A program made the translations under genes and the position numbers. A stretch of 64,000 nt of DNA from Xanthostigma xanthostigma (taxonomy: Eukaryota; Arthropoda; Insecta; Raphidioptera; Raphidiidae). Positions 9,992 to 22,260 of the stretch are shown here, piece after piece (within the stretch, counting starts at the first letter, position 1; each line of letters starts with the position of its first letter). The stretch lies in assembly GCA_963575645.1 (NCBI GenBank), contig OY754471.1:36588401-36652400 (forward strand), written 5' to 3'. Below the pieces are notes generated by a model that was not told the origin of the DNA, ran no database searches, and worked only from the letters and a program-made list of their open reading frames with translations.

Positions 9992-11572
9992 AAAGGGTAT
10001 AGCCGGATAGATATGGCGAGTTGGCCCCCAAATGGCAACCTATATCGAAACTTATGTTTTAATATCTACTTGATGTACGAACTCTTTTTATATATGTGTT
10101 ACCCCCGCACCCCCCTTTGACCTTGAGATATAGAGCAAAAACCAGCCTACCTACGACTATCGTTCAAAGAGACATATCTCGAAAACTAATTGAGCTAAAG
10201 AGGTAAAACCAACGCGAGCATTTAGGTAACCTTTAAGAGCACATTTTATATTTTTTTTGGATTTTTGCGAATAATTACACACAATATTAAAAAATAAACA
10301 AAAATATAATTTTCAATTTTTCAGTGTTCTCTGTGACTTACAATCACTGAAATAATATATATTGTGGCACTTGATATGCACTACTACACATACAAATTGC
10401 GTTAGAGAAAAGTTGGTGCAACACTTCGAAAAAAAATTTTTTTGACGCGCATCACATCATATAAGGATACAAACTTGACATAGTACACACATATATAAAT
10501 ATTTTATTAATTACAATTATTGTTAGAATGGATTGAATGAAAATATAAACAATTTTCAGGAAAATATTGATTTCATACGGCGCGGTGCCGGGAATTATAC
10601 GAGCGACAGCGAGTTCGTACTTGTTATTGCACTGCTTGTTATTTATACGTGCTTAAGAGTTAAGACTTTATTTATTTACACCACCATGGCATCATTTTCT
10701 GTCGGAAGTAGCTATTATTTATTATTTGTAGCTATTATTTTATTTTGTTATCTATAATAATGTCAGATAATATGTGTAAAAAATAAGACTCTTCGTAAGG
10801 TTACTGGTTATAAAAAAAAGTTATCAAAACTGACAAAAACGCTAATTTGTTTAATTAATTTAATGAAATTATGACGTGGTGGTGTAAACACATAAACAGT
10901 CTTTAACTCTTAAGCACGTAAATAACAAGCAGTGCAATAACAAGTACGAACTCGCTGTCGCTCGTATAATTCCCGGCACCGCGCCGTATGAAATCAATAT
11001 TTTCCTGAAAATTGTTTATATTTTCATTCAATCCATTCTAACAATAATTGTAATTAATAAAATATTTATATATGTGTGTACTATGTCAAGTTTGTATCCT
11101 TATATGATGTGATGCGCGTCAAAAAAATTTTTTTTCGAAGTGTTGCACCAACTTTTCTCTAACGCAATTTGTATGTGTAGTAGTGCATATCAAGTGCCAC
11201 AATATATATTATTTCAGTGATTGTAAGTCACAGAGAACACTGAAAAATTGAAAATTATATTTTTGTTTATTTTTTAATATTGTGTGTAATTATTCGCAAA
11301 AATCCAAAAAAAATATAAAATGTGCTCTTAAAGGTTACCTAAATGCTCGCGTTGGTTTTACCTCTTTAGCTCAATTAGTTTTCGAGATATGTCTCTTTGA
11401 ACGATAGTCGTAGGTAGGCTGGTTTTTGCTCTATATCTCAAGGTCAAAGGGGGGAGCGGGGGTAACACATATATAAAAAGAGTTCGTACATCAAGTAGAT
11501 ATTAAAACATAAGTTTCGATATAGGTTGCTATTTGGGGGCCAACTCGCCATATCTATCCGGCTATACCCTTT
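9992..11572. mobile_element. Giant foldback element, 1.58 kb
   Basis: Arms of about 700 bases (9992-10700 and 10858-11572) are inverted copies with high identity. They begin AAAGGGTATAGCCGGATAG and run inward through CCGGGAATTATACGAGCGAC to the shared block TTTACACCACCA. The spacer is about 160 bases. The terminal 19 bases match exactly. No transposase; the ORF at 10533-10757 is a by-product of the arm. No clear target duplication was found. Transcription from either side would give a very long double-stranded RNA. Confidence 0.85.
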
Positions 11573-11984
11573 GATGATACATAACTACCAGTTAAGCATT
11601 GGCCTACGGATATCACGACGTTCTTCAAACATCTTCCTCGTAATATTGTGTACTTTTAACACTTCGAATTCTGAATGGAACGTACCAAAATTAATTTATA
11701 TTCATTATGTAACTAAGATGTTTCAGTTCTATATTGCAGACCAAGATCAAAATGGACAAGAAAGACAAAGCTGTCTGTTTATTGGAAGTGTATGCAATCC
11801 TCAAAAAAAACAAGAACATGTACAACGTGAATTTTAAGTTCGTCAGTGCGACAAAAAAACTGATATCAAGTTTTGAGAGTGTAGTAAGAATAATATAATA
11901 ATTTCGATTTAATAATAATAATGCGTTTAATGTCCGTTTCTCGACTTTATGTCATAACAGACGCCATTCGCAACATTACTATAT

Positions 11985-12815
11985 TACCATTCCAACCCAC
12001 AAGTGGGGAATGGTACTAGTTGAGGTCAAAAATCACTTTTCAAAAATTTTACAATATCTTTTCGTTTTGAGGTCCCCTGAATCCAAAAAACATATTTTTG
12101 GAAAATCTCTGCGTCTGTTAGTCTGTTTGTCTGTGAACACGATACAGGTCAAACGGAGGAGCGAATCGAAACCAAATTTTGGGAGGATGTTTGGTATGCA
12201 AATATGAAGAGCCCTATTGTTTTTGGGGAAAATCGGTGCATGCGCAGAAGAAATATTTGCTATAACGGTGTTTTTTTATATAATAATGGTATAATTTTTA
12301 TAACGGCTTATTATTTTCTTTATTTTTTCAAGAAAGTTTCCTTAAAAAAATGTTTTTCTAAACTTTATATTTTGAAAATAAAAAAAATAAGGCGCTCTTT
12401 TGTTTTATGGATCTGTCAGAAATAAACAAGTTCGGCATGTTTTGATTAATATTTACATGACGTGGAACATATTATGTAGGTAACCATGGCAACGATTAGC
12501 AAATATCATATTGAATACTAGCCATTACCCGCGTCACCTCACGCGATATAAGAATATATTGTATTTTCTTTACTTTAATTAAATATGTCAACATTTTTGA
12601 AGTTGGAATGGTCCCGTAGTCTAATTGGCTGGAATTTTTTTTTCTACCACACTTCCCGTTTTTTTCTACATTTTTTTTGAACTTCAATTTAATTAATACC
12701 ACTGGGCAAACGAAGGAACTTTTAGGAAAATTAAGGATAAGGTAGGCAAATTTTGAGCATAGGAGTTTGACAGGTATATAATCGGTCATGGCCTTGAATA
12801 AGGAACCATCTCGAT
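11985..12815 (+). mobile_element. Family E repeat, copy 1
   Basis: Begins with a hairpin (CCATTCCAACCCACAAGTGG followed by GGAATGG). It continues through the diagnostic blocks AACACGATACAGGTCAAACG, CCAAATTTTGGGAGGATG and GCATGCGCAGAAG. The same order of blocks occurs at 18745-20060, 38225-38870 and, inverted, at 21340-22260 and 57640-58665, with parts at 24345-24800 and 25690-25991. No recognisable transposase, so probably non-autonomous. The superfamily is unknown. Confidence 0.75.
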
Positions 12816-13315
12816 ATTTATCTGGAATTATTGAGGGAAACCATGGATAACTTCAACCTTAATTCCAAGCAAACAGCTTTGAAGTTATACGTAAAAAAAC
12901 GAATGACAGCTGTTAATGATTATTAGCTAAAATATAATAGGGTTGCTATGGACACGACATCTAAACAACAGTTAATTGGTTGTTTTTGCTTTACTACCGC
13001 CCGAGCGTACGAACTTTCCGCATTGGTGCGTGTAATCCCACCAAGGAGTAAATGTTAGACTTTCTGTCTTACAATTCGATGGAAGTATGAAAAAAAAAAT
13101 AATATATAAGATTTAAAAATTATATTGTATCAGCAAAATTAAATAGCCGCGGGAAAAAAACTATGTAACATTGTTTCATTTCAATGAGGATGGGCACTGC
13201 CAAACCTGATCGCTAGAGGCGCCAGCTATATAACCACTTCGATCTGTGGACCATTCATAGTACCTACTGTGTACAAAATAAGTTTATTTAAAATAATAAA
13301 TCATTAACATTGCCG

Positions 13316-13455
13316 ATGTGTTGTGTTTATCAATGTTCAAATTATAAGGGTTTTGTATTTCCAAAGAATTTGGAACTGTAAAAGAAGTGATTGCATTGTA
13401 TTAGAAGGGAAAAAGCGCGTTTTCCTATAAAAACCAATATTAAAGTATAGCTACT
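13316..13455 (+). pseudogene. THAP zinc-finger fragment
   Basis: The plus-strand frame from the ATG at 13316 reads MCCVYQCSNY, then FVFPKN, LEL, stop, KK, stop, LHCIRREKARFP, KTNIKV. This follows the THAP order: N-terminal C-x2/4-C pair, FPKN, (L)KK(W) and a basic IRRE helix. The conserved Trp codon has become TGA, and a second stop sits three codons before it. The C-terminal Cys/His and AVPTIF segments are absent. THAP domains occur in P-element-type transposases and in host transcription factors. Given the surroundings a transposon origin is likelier. Direct repeat family F starts just downstream at 13509. Confidence 0.6.
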
Positions 13456-13508
13456 GTTTGCTACATTGTTAAGAAACACCCATTGTTACATCGCTATATT
13501 AGAAAAAA

Positions 13509-13890
13509 GCATAGGAATAAAATCGCAATCGAACCATTAGGGTGCAAACATGTATTTCTGTCTTTTTTTACGCCGTAAGTACTGGCGTATCCAGGAGGGA
13601 AAAACAAGCACGGGGGACCTCTCTTAAGAAATTTATAATTTGCCCCCTCCTGGACCGAAAGCTGGGTACGCCCATGTTAACGTCATAGAATAAGACAAAG
13701 TTTTTGAAACAGAGATACTTTATTCAGATTGAATGCAAGTACATTAACCAATCACATCATCGGAGAAATCAGGGAATTACATCGAAGAAAGAAACACAGA
13801 TATATTTTCGATACGCTTTATTGCCGTCGCTCACCGCACATTGGGTAGATAGACAATGATTCAAATAGTAAATTATATTAAATATATGGG
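13509..13890 (+). repeat. Direct repeat family F, copy 1
   Basis: About 360 bases that recur with high identity at 53426-53796. Shared blocks include GCATAGGAATAAAATCGCAA and AACCATTAGGGTGCA, and TAGATAGACAATGATTCA at the right. Inside is a roughly 100 bp subunit with inverted ends (CTGGCGTATCCAG and CTGGGTACGCCCA). It resembles hAT-type termini and is present in both copies, so it was there before the duplication. Confidence 0.8.
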
Positions 13891-15280
13891 TGGCAAGTAT
13901 ATTTCAGTACCAAAATGGATGTATTATTAATTCACTATTTTGTGAGCAGGGTTTTGCACTGCGCCCAATGATGGAATGATCATTTCAACCGGTTCATATT
14001 TGCAGTAAACAACACTACACTGTAAAGTTGTAAGCCATTACGCAAGTGGCTACACTTTTATGCCTTCGGTATTCACTTAAGACTTTATAATTGTAAGGAA
14101 ATATATTTAATAAAAGTGTCGATAAGTTTATTTCTGAAATAATGATAGTGTAACCGATTTTCTCATCCATACATCGTTTCCTGTAATTTCAAAAATTATA
14201 CAGTATTCATCTCAGTATCTCGTTTTATTAATTTCATATATTCTATCTAATTAACGGTAAATGTAAATATTTGTTAAGCGAATCGCAATATGTATGCATA
14301 TAATGAAAGTAAAGAAAGTTTTAATATAATCTTAATGGAAATTTTCATGAACAGAAGAAAATGTATACATCTAATGGCGCTATTCTGTAGAATAAATGTT
14401 AAAAAAACCGACCTCGCGTGGAGAGGGCTCCATACGGACCATACAATTCCGTCTTCCGAGAGAACTTTAAGACTTAGATTTCCTGTGAACTATGAGTGAG
14501 GCCTTATATTTCCTATTTTTTCAAAATATTAGGCTCTGTAATTTTGGAGATGGGGGTTGATGTTTGATTTTCGTATATTTTCATTAATATCTTTTAAGTT
14601 ATGCATTTTAAAATTATAAAATAAATTGCACATACCGCTAAACTAGCGGTATGTGCTCTATTATCGCTTTGCGCTTCAGAGCTGACTTTCGTTCATACAA
14701 GAAGTTATATCCAGGTTAATTTACACGAAATCCATTCAAATTGAAGCTTTTTAAAAAGAGGAGATTCGGTTCTATAAAACGGAACCATTTTTAAATTGAT
14801 TCAGGCTCATAATTAGTTCTAAAATTGTAATTGAAAATCTCGAATAGCAGTTGTCGGTTGGTCTGTACGTATGTACATACGTCCGAGCTCTACAAATCGC
14901 AATTTTGGTCGGATCGCCTTGGTTTATATTTGTATTTCTCATGAGTCACGAGGCACATCATTTTTGGATCGTGCTTAATAACAAATCTTGAAAAGCTCTT
15001 CGGAAATCAAATTTAACACTTACCCAAACGCCCCTTTTCTCAATCCTGTAGGTTTTTCGATCGGAAAAAAACTTTCTTTTTTTATTATTGACCATTAATT
15101 TCACTGAATTAAATGATTTAGTATAATAGTAATTTAACACGTTATGTATCTTTGTGCTAATGACTTCGATTCGAAGCACCTTTTTTTTCTCTTTGTTTAT
15201 AAAAAAAAAAAAAAAATTTAACACGTGGCTGTCTGCTATAGTTCATTTATTTCATCGAGTGTCCCACGCTTTTAAACGTT
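13890..15280. other. No gene recognised; one perfect hairpin
   Basis: 14627-14655 is a perfect hairpin (GCACATACCGCTA and its complement around three bases). Two ORFs (14290-14499 and a minus-strand one near 14958-15224) have no recognisable product and low complexity. Confidence 0.4.
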
Positions 15281-15281
15281 A

Positions 15282-15495
15282 TCTATACTAATGTTGTAAG
15301 AACGTAAAATTTGTAAATTTGGATGTAGAAAGTAATCTCCAAAAGTACACATTCGATTTCAAAAATTTCCACCAACCATTGTCGCGTAAAAATAAAAGCG
15401 CTTTTCGTGGATAGTGGAGACCAATTTTGCAATGTAAATCAACGAACAAACAGAAACAATCCGCAAATTCGGGCGAAGCCGATCCGGGCCGCTAG
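15282..15495 (+). mobile_element. Short non-autonomous Helitron
   Basis: Begins TCTATACTAATGTTGTAAG and ends CGGGCGAAGCCG...GGGCCGCTAG. It is flanked by A on the left and T on the right, exactly the Helitron pattern (5' TC, 3' CTRR, insertion between A and T without target duplication). At 214 bp it has no Rep/helicase. The 3' region includes GC-rich sequence that can pair (GGGCGAAGCCGATCCGGGCC) just before the CTAG. Confidence 0.85.
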
Positions 15496-15587
15496 TAGGT
15501 GACATTCGCTTTTTGTTCAGGTGAAGTCACAGGTTTAATTTTATCATTTAAAACTATTTTGATTCAGTTCGTAACAACAATGTATGG

Positions 15588-16495
15588 TTCAATAAATAAA
15601 ATTATCGACCAATTTTTCAGACAATTAGCCCTATTCTGCTATTTGAGTTCTAATCACTGTGCTTTAGTAACCACAGTGATAAAAAAATGTATAAACACTG
15701 TCTGTGATCACTTATGTTTAACATGGTATTCAGGTAAAGCATTAATGACAAGTGATTAGGCGAGTGTTTACAAATCTTTTTTATCACTGGTTTTCAAAAA
15801 AACGCACCTGTAAACTGTCATTTCTGTGTTGTTACCATGGCTATAGTGGTCACGTGCCTGCTTCTATGCCAGTCCATCGTTATCAAGTGACAAGTTCACG
15901 CTGTACGTTTGTATTATTATAGGTGCTAAAATAACTATTTCTAATAATGGCGATTGAAATTGCAAAAAGAAGACAAAAAATGCCAGTTTATCAATACAAA
16001 TAATCTTAGATTTATATTGACGCTATTAAAGATCACGAACAGAATCAATCATTGTGAACAATAAATGGAAAATTAGAGCGCTATACTAAATTCTAATTTG
16101 AGTTTTGGAACAACAATAACCTGTTTTCATTTTCATTTAAATCCAAAATAATTGAGTTAAATATTTCGCCGTCCATTTTTATTAAAAAAACTACTATAGT
16201 GACAGCTAACAACATCCATTTAGCAGTTACAATTTATCCACTTTTATAAACACGTCACGTGACCAATTTAAACACTTTTGCTAATCACGTTGCTTAGCAG
16301 AATACGAAACAGATAAAAGTGATTACGCAGAGTGTTTATTTTGATAAACACTTGGTAATCACGGTGATTAAATTAGCGGAATAGCCCTGAATATAATATT
16401 AACAAATCTGGATCGAAACGTTAATATATTAATTATATATTTTTTTAATATACCTATTGTCTGAAAAATTGGTCGATAATTTTATTTATTGAAGA
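15588..16495. mobile_element. Nested inverted-repeat element
   Basis: Outer arms of about 38 bases (15588-15626 and 16457-16495, TCAATAAATAAAATTATCG and its complement) enclose a second set of inverted ends (GCCCTATTCTGCTATTT and AAATTAGCGGAATAGCCCT). Inside are many short direct and inverted copies of GTGATCAC/AACACT-type motifs. Such subterminal repeats are typical of transposase binding regions. No ORF of significance. The sequence ACAATGTATGGT occurs just outside both ends. Confidence 0.65.
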
Positions 16496-16869
16496 GTTCT
16501 AATCAGACGTTAATCAAAGATTTGAACAATGTATGGTACCTTTATAAATATTAATGTTTATGTTTGTGAAGACTTTGAATTTTGGATATATTCTTTTTAA
16601 TTTATGGAAAAAAAAAGTAAAAATCAACAAAAACAAGTGGACTTAAATATACTGCTTGAGATAAAATAATTAACAGTAAAACAATGTCTTTGTGTCCAAA
16701 TATTATCATCATTTATAATCTTATAAACACCACCCGTGGGAATTGAGTATTTCATAGCGTTTGTTTTTATTAACATTGTCTGAAAGTAACAATAATTTTA
16801 TTTTTAAATACACGCCGTTTAAGAAAAGTATTGTGTGTTAATTCTTTAGAAGTACAATATTGCTCTTAT

Positions 16870-18335
16870 GTCGGCGCTACACGATGCTACCAACACCGTC
16901 ATAGACGCTGATGACCTCAGCTGTTGAGCGTCTATAATTCACAATCTCTCTCACCAACATCGTCCAACGTACGTATGTCGCATCGTGTGGCCGACGGTCA
17001 AACCTACGAGCTTCCAATGTAGAGCGTCCAAGGTTCGCGTTTGACCTTGTTCCGGCTGTTGTCGGTATTCTTGATCCGAGTCAAAGGAACTTCAGGTACA
17101 AGCTGATCGATCAAACGATCGAAACATTGTGATACGATCACTTAACCTGTGGGTCGCGATCGACCCGGGTCGCAAGAAATGATCGATCGACACACGTCTA
17201 AAAGGAAGCCTCCAACATTCGAAGGAAAACATTCTTATGCTTTGATGTACGGCTACACGATTCGATCGAATATTATATCAATTCGTAGTGTATTGTTAAA
17301 TACTATTTGAGTGTTTGTACTTTATGAAGATTATTATTTGTTCTGATTTATTTGTGTTTTAAACAGGTACATTATTATTTTATATTTAGAAACATAAGCT
17401 TCCCGTACAAAATTGGGCTTTTGAATGAATTTTTTTTTTGTCATAAATGGAAAGATCGTACCTATATAAGTTTTATAACAAAACTATTTTTCTTTTTTTT
17501 ATTTTCGTTATAATTCAAAAGTTATATCAAATTAAAAATACATTTTTGTACCCAGTTCCGAGAACGCGCCGACATTTCCCGAACATAATGTGACGTCATA
17601 ATGTTAATTTCTATTATCATCACATGCAACTGACACAGTGTTTTAACACTTTTAACCTCTCATTGATTGAATACAGTCAATATATTAAAAAATTTATCAA
17701 AAATGTCGAATCTTAAATGTTATCGTGCTTGTCAACAATATTTTTTATACTAAATTTAGGATAGTTTTAGTCAATACACATGTAGAAGCCATTGATAGTG
17801 TACTGCGTATATACATTTTAACAATATGACGTCACAATTGTCAAAAACAATGTTAGTGCGTTTGCAGTTTCGTGATTTTTTTAAATATTATATCAATTTT
17901 AAATTGCTTATAATTATTTTAAAAAAAGTTTTTTGAAAGTTTTTCGCATCGATTATCAATATTATTTAAAATAAAGTTTTAAAATACAATAAAAAAATCG
18001 ATAATTATTTTTTTTTCAAAAGCCTAATTCATTACTTTTTGCGCTATATTTTATTAAAGTACTAACTATAATAACTACAAGTTAATTTAGTATTTTATTG
18101 ATTGTATTTTGTATTATTTATCTTAAATTATATTGAAGTTACGTTTTTGTTGGTATTTTGTATTTGTTGACAAATGTTTGTACCAATTTTTCTCAATTCA
18201 AGATTTCAAACATTCGATACACCGTGTAGCAAGTACTTTGGCATACCGACTGTCGAAATCAGTTGACTCAAACGTTCTGTCCAACGCTCGATTGAACGTT
18301 CGGGTCAACGTTCATAGCATCGTGTAGCGCCGGCT
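16870..18335. mobile_element. TIR element, about 1.46 kb
   Basis: Ends are GTCGGCGCTACACGATGCTA and the inverse TAGCATCGTGTAGCGCCGGC. That gives 20-base terminal repeats with 18 matches. TTAT lies beside both ends and may be a target duplication. The subterminal regions at both ends are rich in GTTCGATCG/CGTTC-like repeats. No transposase ORF was found (the 64-codon ORF at 18133-18327 runs into the right end). The family was not recognised. Confidence 0.75.
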
Positions 18336-18339
18336 TTAT

Positions 18340-18740
18340 ATTAATGTGCATCGAATATTTAGTGTTTTATAATAGGGTCGGCTTACGTAAAAAAATTAAT
18401 AAATATGCATATTCCTTTTTTTGGGGGATTTCGTACACCCGATGAAAAACGAAACCCTAGGCTTATGAGATTACTCTCCTGTCTGTCTGTCACAGGTTAT
18501 TTTCTGCGAATCTACTGGATGACAAAATTTGATAGATATAAGAGTTAGATTATCCAATTACGGAGATATACCACAAATAAACAAATTGCAATTTGAGGGT
18601 TAGTTTTGGAGAACAAATTAGAAAATTTTTAAATGCATCATGTGAGATGTTAAATGAAAGGGTTCGTCATGAGAAATACAAGAGTATTTTTGTAATAATT
18701 TTAAAATGCATAGTTTAAAAGATATTAAAGAAAATATACG
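18340..18740. other. No gene recognised
   Basis: AT-rich with a repeat-like block near 18420-18500 (AAAACGAAACCCTAGGC). Nothing further. Confidence 0.35.
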
Positions 18741-18744
18741 AAAT

Positions 18745-20060
18745 TCAGGATCCCCTCTTTTGGAAAAACTCTGTGTGTCTGTTTGTCTGTGAACACGATA
18801 CAGGTCAAACGGATTGAAACCAAATTTTGGGACGTTTGATATGCAAATATGAAGAGCCCTATTGTTTTTGGGGGAAATCGGCGCATGCCGAAAAGAGATG
18901 TATATTATAAAGTTGTTTTTTATATAATAACTAGCGGCCCTGTACGTGCTTCGCTACGTATAAAGTGAAATAATAAAACAATTTAATTGGAACATCTATC
19001 TATCTATCTATCTATTTTATTAATTGCTAGCTATTTTAAAATATACATGGGCGTATATGTGTGTATGTCGAGCACTCCGGCTGCGCCGTCGTGCTCGAAA
19101 AAAAATAGCGTAAAGTATTCGTGGATAACTTGTCTTTAAAACACTTGCTCTATTTCGAGCACTCCGGCTGCGCCGTCGTGCTCGAAAAAAAAGCATTTGT
19201 TTTAAACGATATTCAGTTTTTTTACATCCTCGATCTAGATATATGGTTGTTAAGTTCGTTGCGCCATCTATTGAATATTCACTCAATCCAGTCAACAGGT
19301 ATCGCCATCTTATATGGTTGTTAAGTTCGTTGCGCCATCTATTGAATATTCACTCAATCCTGGAGCTAACAGATAATTATGACTGTCAAGGAATAGACAA
19401 ATAATTTGCAATAAAATAATATTGCGACTATAAATTGATATCTAAGCTATCCTATCTTTCAAGTTGGGTCGAATTGCACACGGTGTGCAAATCAAATTTA
19501 AAATCGGTTCAATAGTTTAGGATTTCATCGCGGACACACAACGTGACACGTAATTTTTATATATAAAGATGGTGTACTTTTCATAACGGTTTATTATTCT
19601 ATTTATTTTTTCAAGAAAGTTTTATCAAAAACATTTTTTCTAAAAATAAAAAAATCAGCTGTTCTTTTGTAGGTTTCTTAGAAATAAACTAGTTAAGCAT
19701 GCTTTGATTAATTTTTACATGACGTGTAACATATTAGGTATATGTTATGTATAGGTAATCATGCCGACGAATAGCAAATATCATAATATTTAATACTAAC
19801 CGTTATTCGCGTCTTCGCAACGATTTCTTTATTATACTATATCAAAGGTTAATTTTTTTGAAGTTGGAATGATCGGATGAATTTTTTTGTTGCATTGAGC
19901 TAGAAGCTCGCATTTTTTACAGCTCGTAGACCCTCGTTTTTTTACAGGTATTCATTTCAACTTGATTCAATCTAGTCGTTGTTGAGAAATATAGTGTTGG
20001 ACAAACAGACAGACGGGCGATAAAGTGATCCTATAGAAGTATAGACTAATAGAGGTTTCG
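18745..20060 (+). mobile_element. Family E repeat, copy 2, split by a Helitron
   Basis: Left part 18745-18930 and right part 19570-20060 are continuous in the 12 kb and 38 kb copies (ATAATAATGGTATA...). Here they are separated by the Helitron at 18931-19569. The right part carries TTTTCATAACGGTTTATTA and the TTTTTCAAGAAAGTTT block. Confidence 0.8.
18931..19569 (-). mobile_element. Helitron in minus orientation
   Basis: Read on the minus strand it begins TCTTTATATATAAAAATTAC and ends ...GGGCCGCTAG. It is flanked by A and T on that strand. It sits at an AT dinucleotide that is intact in the family E copies without it, so the empty site is visible. Inside are a (ATCT)n tract near 18993-19016 and two tandem copies of a hairpin-forming unit (GAGCACTCCGGCTGCGCCG, at about 19069 and 19157). 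A duplicated TATGGTTGTTAAGTTCGTTG block lies at about 19242 and 19314. Non-autonomous. Confidence 0.85.
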
Positions 20061-21035
20061 TTTTTCATTCGAAGGTATGTATCCTAAAAATGAAATAATA
20101 AAAAAATGGCACTAAACTCACATGGTTATGTGCTTTCTGATGATTTTAAATCTATGCATAATTAATTTATGAGTGTAATTATTGTTGTTTCATTAAGATT
20201 ATATAACAAGAAAAAAAAATTGGAACCTTCGAGCTGAAAGCCAAGCAACATCTATATCCGGCTCAGAAAAACAATTCGTTACGGTATTTTATACGAAAAT
20301 ATAATAAAATACATTTTACACACACACAAAGTAAAAAATAAAAAAAAACTACATCGTTCTTCTTCCACATGGGAACGTAATATGTCGCCATTGGCAAAAA
20401 TGAAAAAACACACGTAGATACATACATCCACATGCACAAAGTAAAAAGAAAACAAATTCAACTTTGCTAAAAATTGTTTTTGTTGAAGGCTCATCCCCCA
20501 TATCTCCCTACCCAATATCCTCGAGAACGCGCACTAAACTTTTTGCTGACTGAAAAAAATACTTAGAGTTATCCTGGAACATTTAGTTGGTTGTTTTAGC
20601 TGGTTGAAGTTAGTGTTGTTTTTAAGTGTCAAGTACGAATTTTTAATTTTTTTTTCTATTTAGAAAGTTTAAAAAATGTTGCAAAGACTTTCGCGCATTA
20701 TGTCAAAATGGAAGTTTTTCTTAAAAATTAATAAAATTAATCGGCATTTCCAAATAGTGTTCTTGCATTTGCGGACGGAACAATTTTCGTCCCACTTGCG
20801 GTCAATCAATATAATAAAATGCAAATAATGTCAGGGGTGATCACACTTGCGGCCAAGAAAATAACTTTATAAATCGGCAATTCCAAATTTCCTAATGAAA
20901 AAATAACTCATTAAGTCATCCAAACAATTCCGAATGCAATCTAACAGATTTTTCCAAACATCAAAATAATATGGCACAATTAATTCTAATTCTAATTACT
21001 AAAGCCAATATTTGAGTTCATTTTTTATTTAACTC
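20060..21035. other. No gene recognised
   Basis: AT-rich; the minus-strand ORF at 20279-20515 is low-complexity and not supported. Confidence 0.4.
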
Positions 21036-21339
21036 AACATTGTTGATGCGACGGTGTTTTTGTTGCGCAGTGAAAAGCAAAGGGGGTATAGGAGAGTTTC
21101 TTAAAAAACCGGTCAAGTGTGAGTCGGACTCGCACACGAAGGGTTCCGTACACTATGTACTTTTTAAATACTTTTGTAAAAGAAATAAGAGAGGCGCTAT
21201 AACAATATGTAACCAGTGGGAGTATGCAAGTAGTTCGAGAATTTCAAGGCGTGAAATTTTACATAATTCACCCCGGCGTTTTTATATTATAAACACTTTT
21301 TTCACAAAAATTTCTTGTAGAATAAAATAATATAAAGTT

Positions 21340-21880
21340 TTGATAAATATACCATTATATCAAATAACAACGTTATGGAAAATATCTCTGTTGCGCATGC
21401 GCCGATTTCCCAAAAAAAAAGTACAAAACTTTAGAATAATAAACCATTATGAAAAATACACCATTATTATATAAAAACAATGTTATAGCACATATCTCTT
21501 CTGCGCTAAAACTTTTTACAAAACTTTCTTTTAAAATAGAATAATAAACCATTATGACATATATACTATTATTATATAAAACAACGTCATTGCATATATT
21601 TCTTTTGCGCATGCGCCAATTTTTCCCAAAAAAAATTACAAAACTTTTGTAAACATCGATAGAATAATAAACCGTTATGAAAAGTATACCGTCATTATAT
21701 AAAAAACAGCCTTATAGTATATATTTCTTCTACGCATGCATCGATTTTTTTCAAAAATTTATTTTACAAAACTCCTGTAAAACAAAATAATAAACCGTTA
21801 TGAAAAGTATACTATTAACTTATAAAAACAACATTATAATATATATTTCTTTTGCGCTTGCGCCGACGTCTCTCAAAAAC
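21340..21880 (-). repeat. Five-copy tandem array of a family E segment
   Basis: Units of about 95-135 bases each contain AATAATAAACC(A/G)TTATGA, then TATTATATAAAA(A)CAACGTTAT-type sequence, then TTCTTTTGCGCATGCGCC. They start near 21340, 21433, 21540, 21660 and 21783. Unit identity is high but lengths differ. The single-copy equivalents are in the 12 kb, 38 kb and 57 kb members of family E. Confidence 0.75.
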
Positions 21881-21899
21881 AATAGGCCTCTTCATATTT

Positions 21900-22260
21900 G
21901 CATATTAAACATCCTCCCAAAATTTGGTTTTATTCCGCTCATCCATGGTGTTGGAATGGTAAAAAATGTCAAAAATGACGTTTGCATCTGTCAAAGCAAT
22001 ATGTTCTAATAATTAATCAATTAGTTATTCAAATCGTTAACTCAGAAGGCTTTGCATTTCACAAAATACTAATGTCAAAAGACTGACTAATATTTGAAAT
22101 GACGTTCGTTTTTGAACAAATGCAATCTTTTTTTAAGACAAAACATACGCAATATTTAAATTCCCATAGTACACTATGCAACAAACGAAGACAGACGATC
22201 TCCGTGTATGCTATGGATTAGACAAAATTGAATTTATACATTATATTTCTATATAAAGCT
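21900..22260 (-). mobile_element. Family E distal segment
   Basis: CATCCTCCCAAAATTTGGTT to GTACAAAAAAAGTGTTTCG. It matches 24345-24800 in block order (AAGGCTTTGCATTTCACAA, AATCTATGTAAAATTTTCTC). It is inside the SINE-like repeat and next to the tandem array. Confidence 0.7.

Noticed and set aside
14627-14655. Perfect hairpin resembling a terminator
   Set aside because: Bacterial-type terminators do not apply here, and there is no gene beside it.
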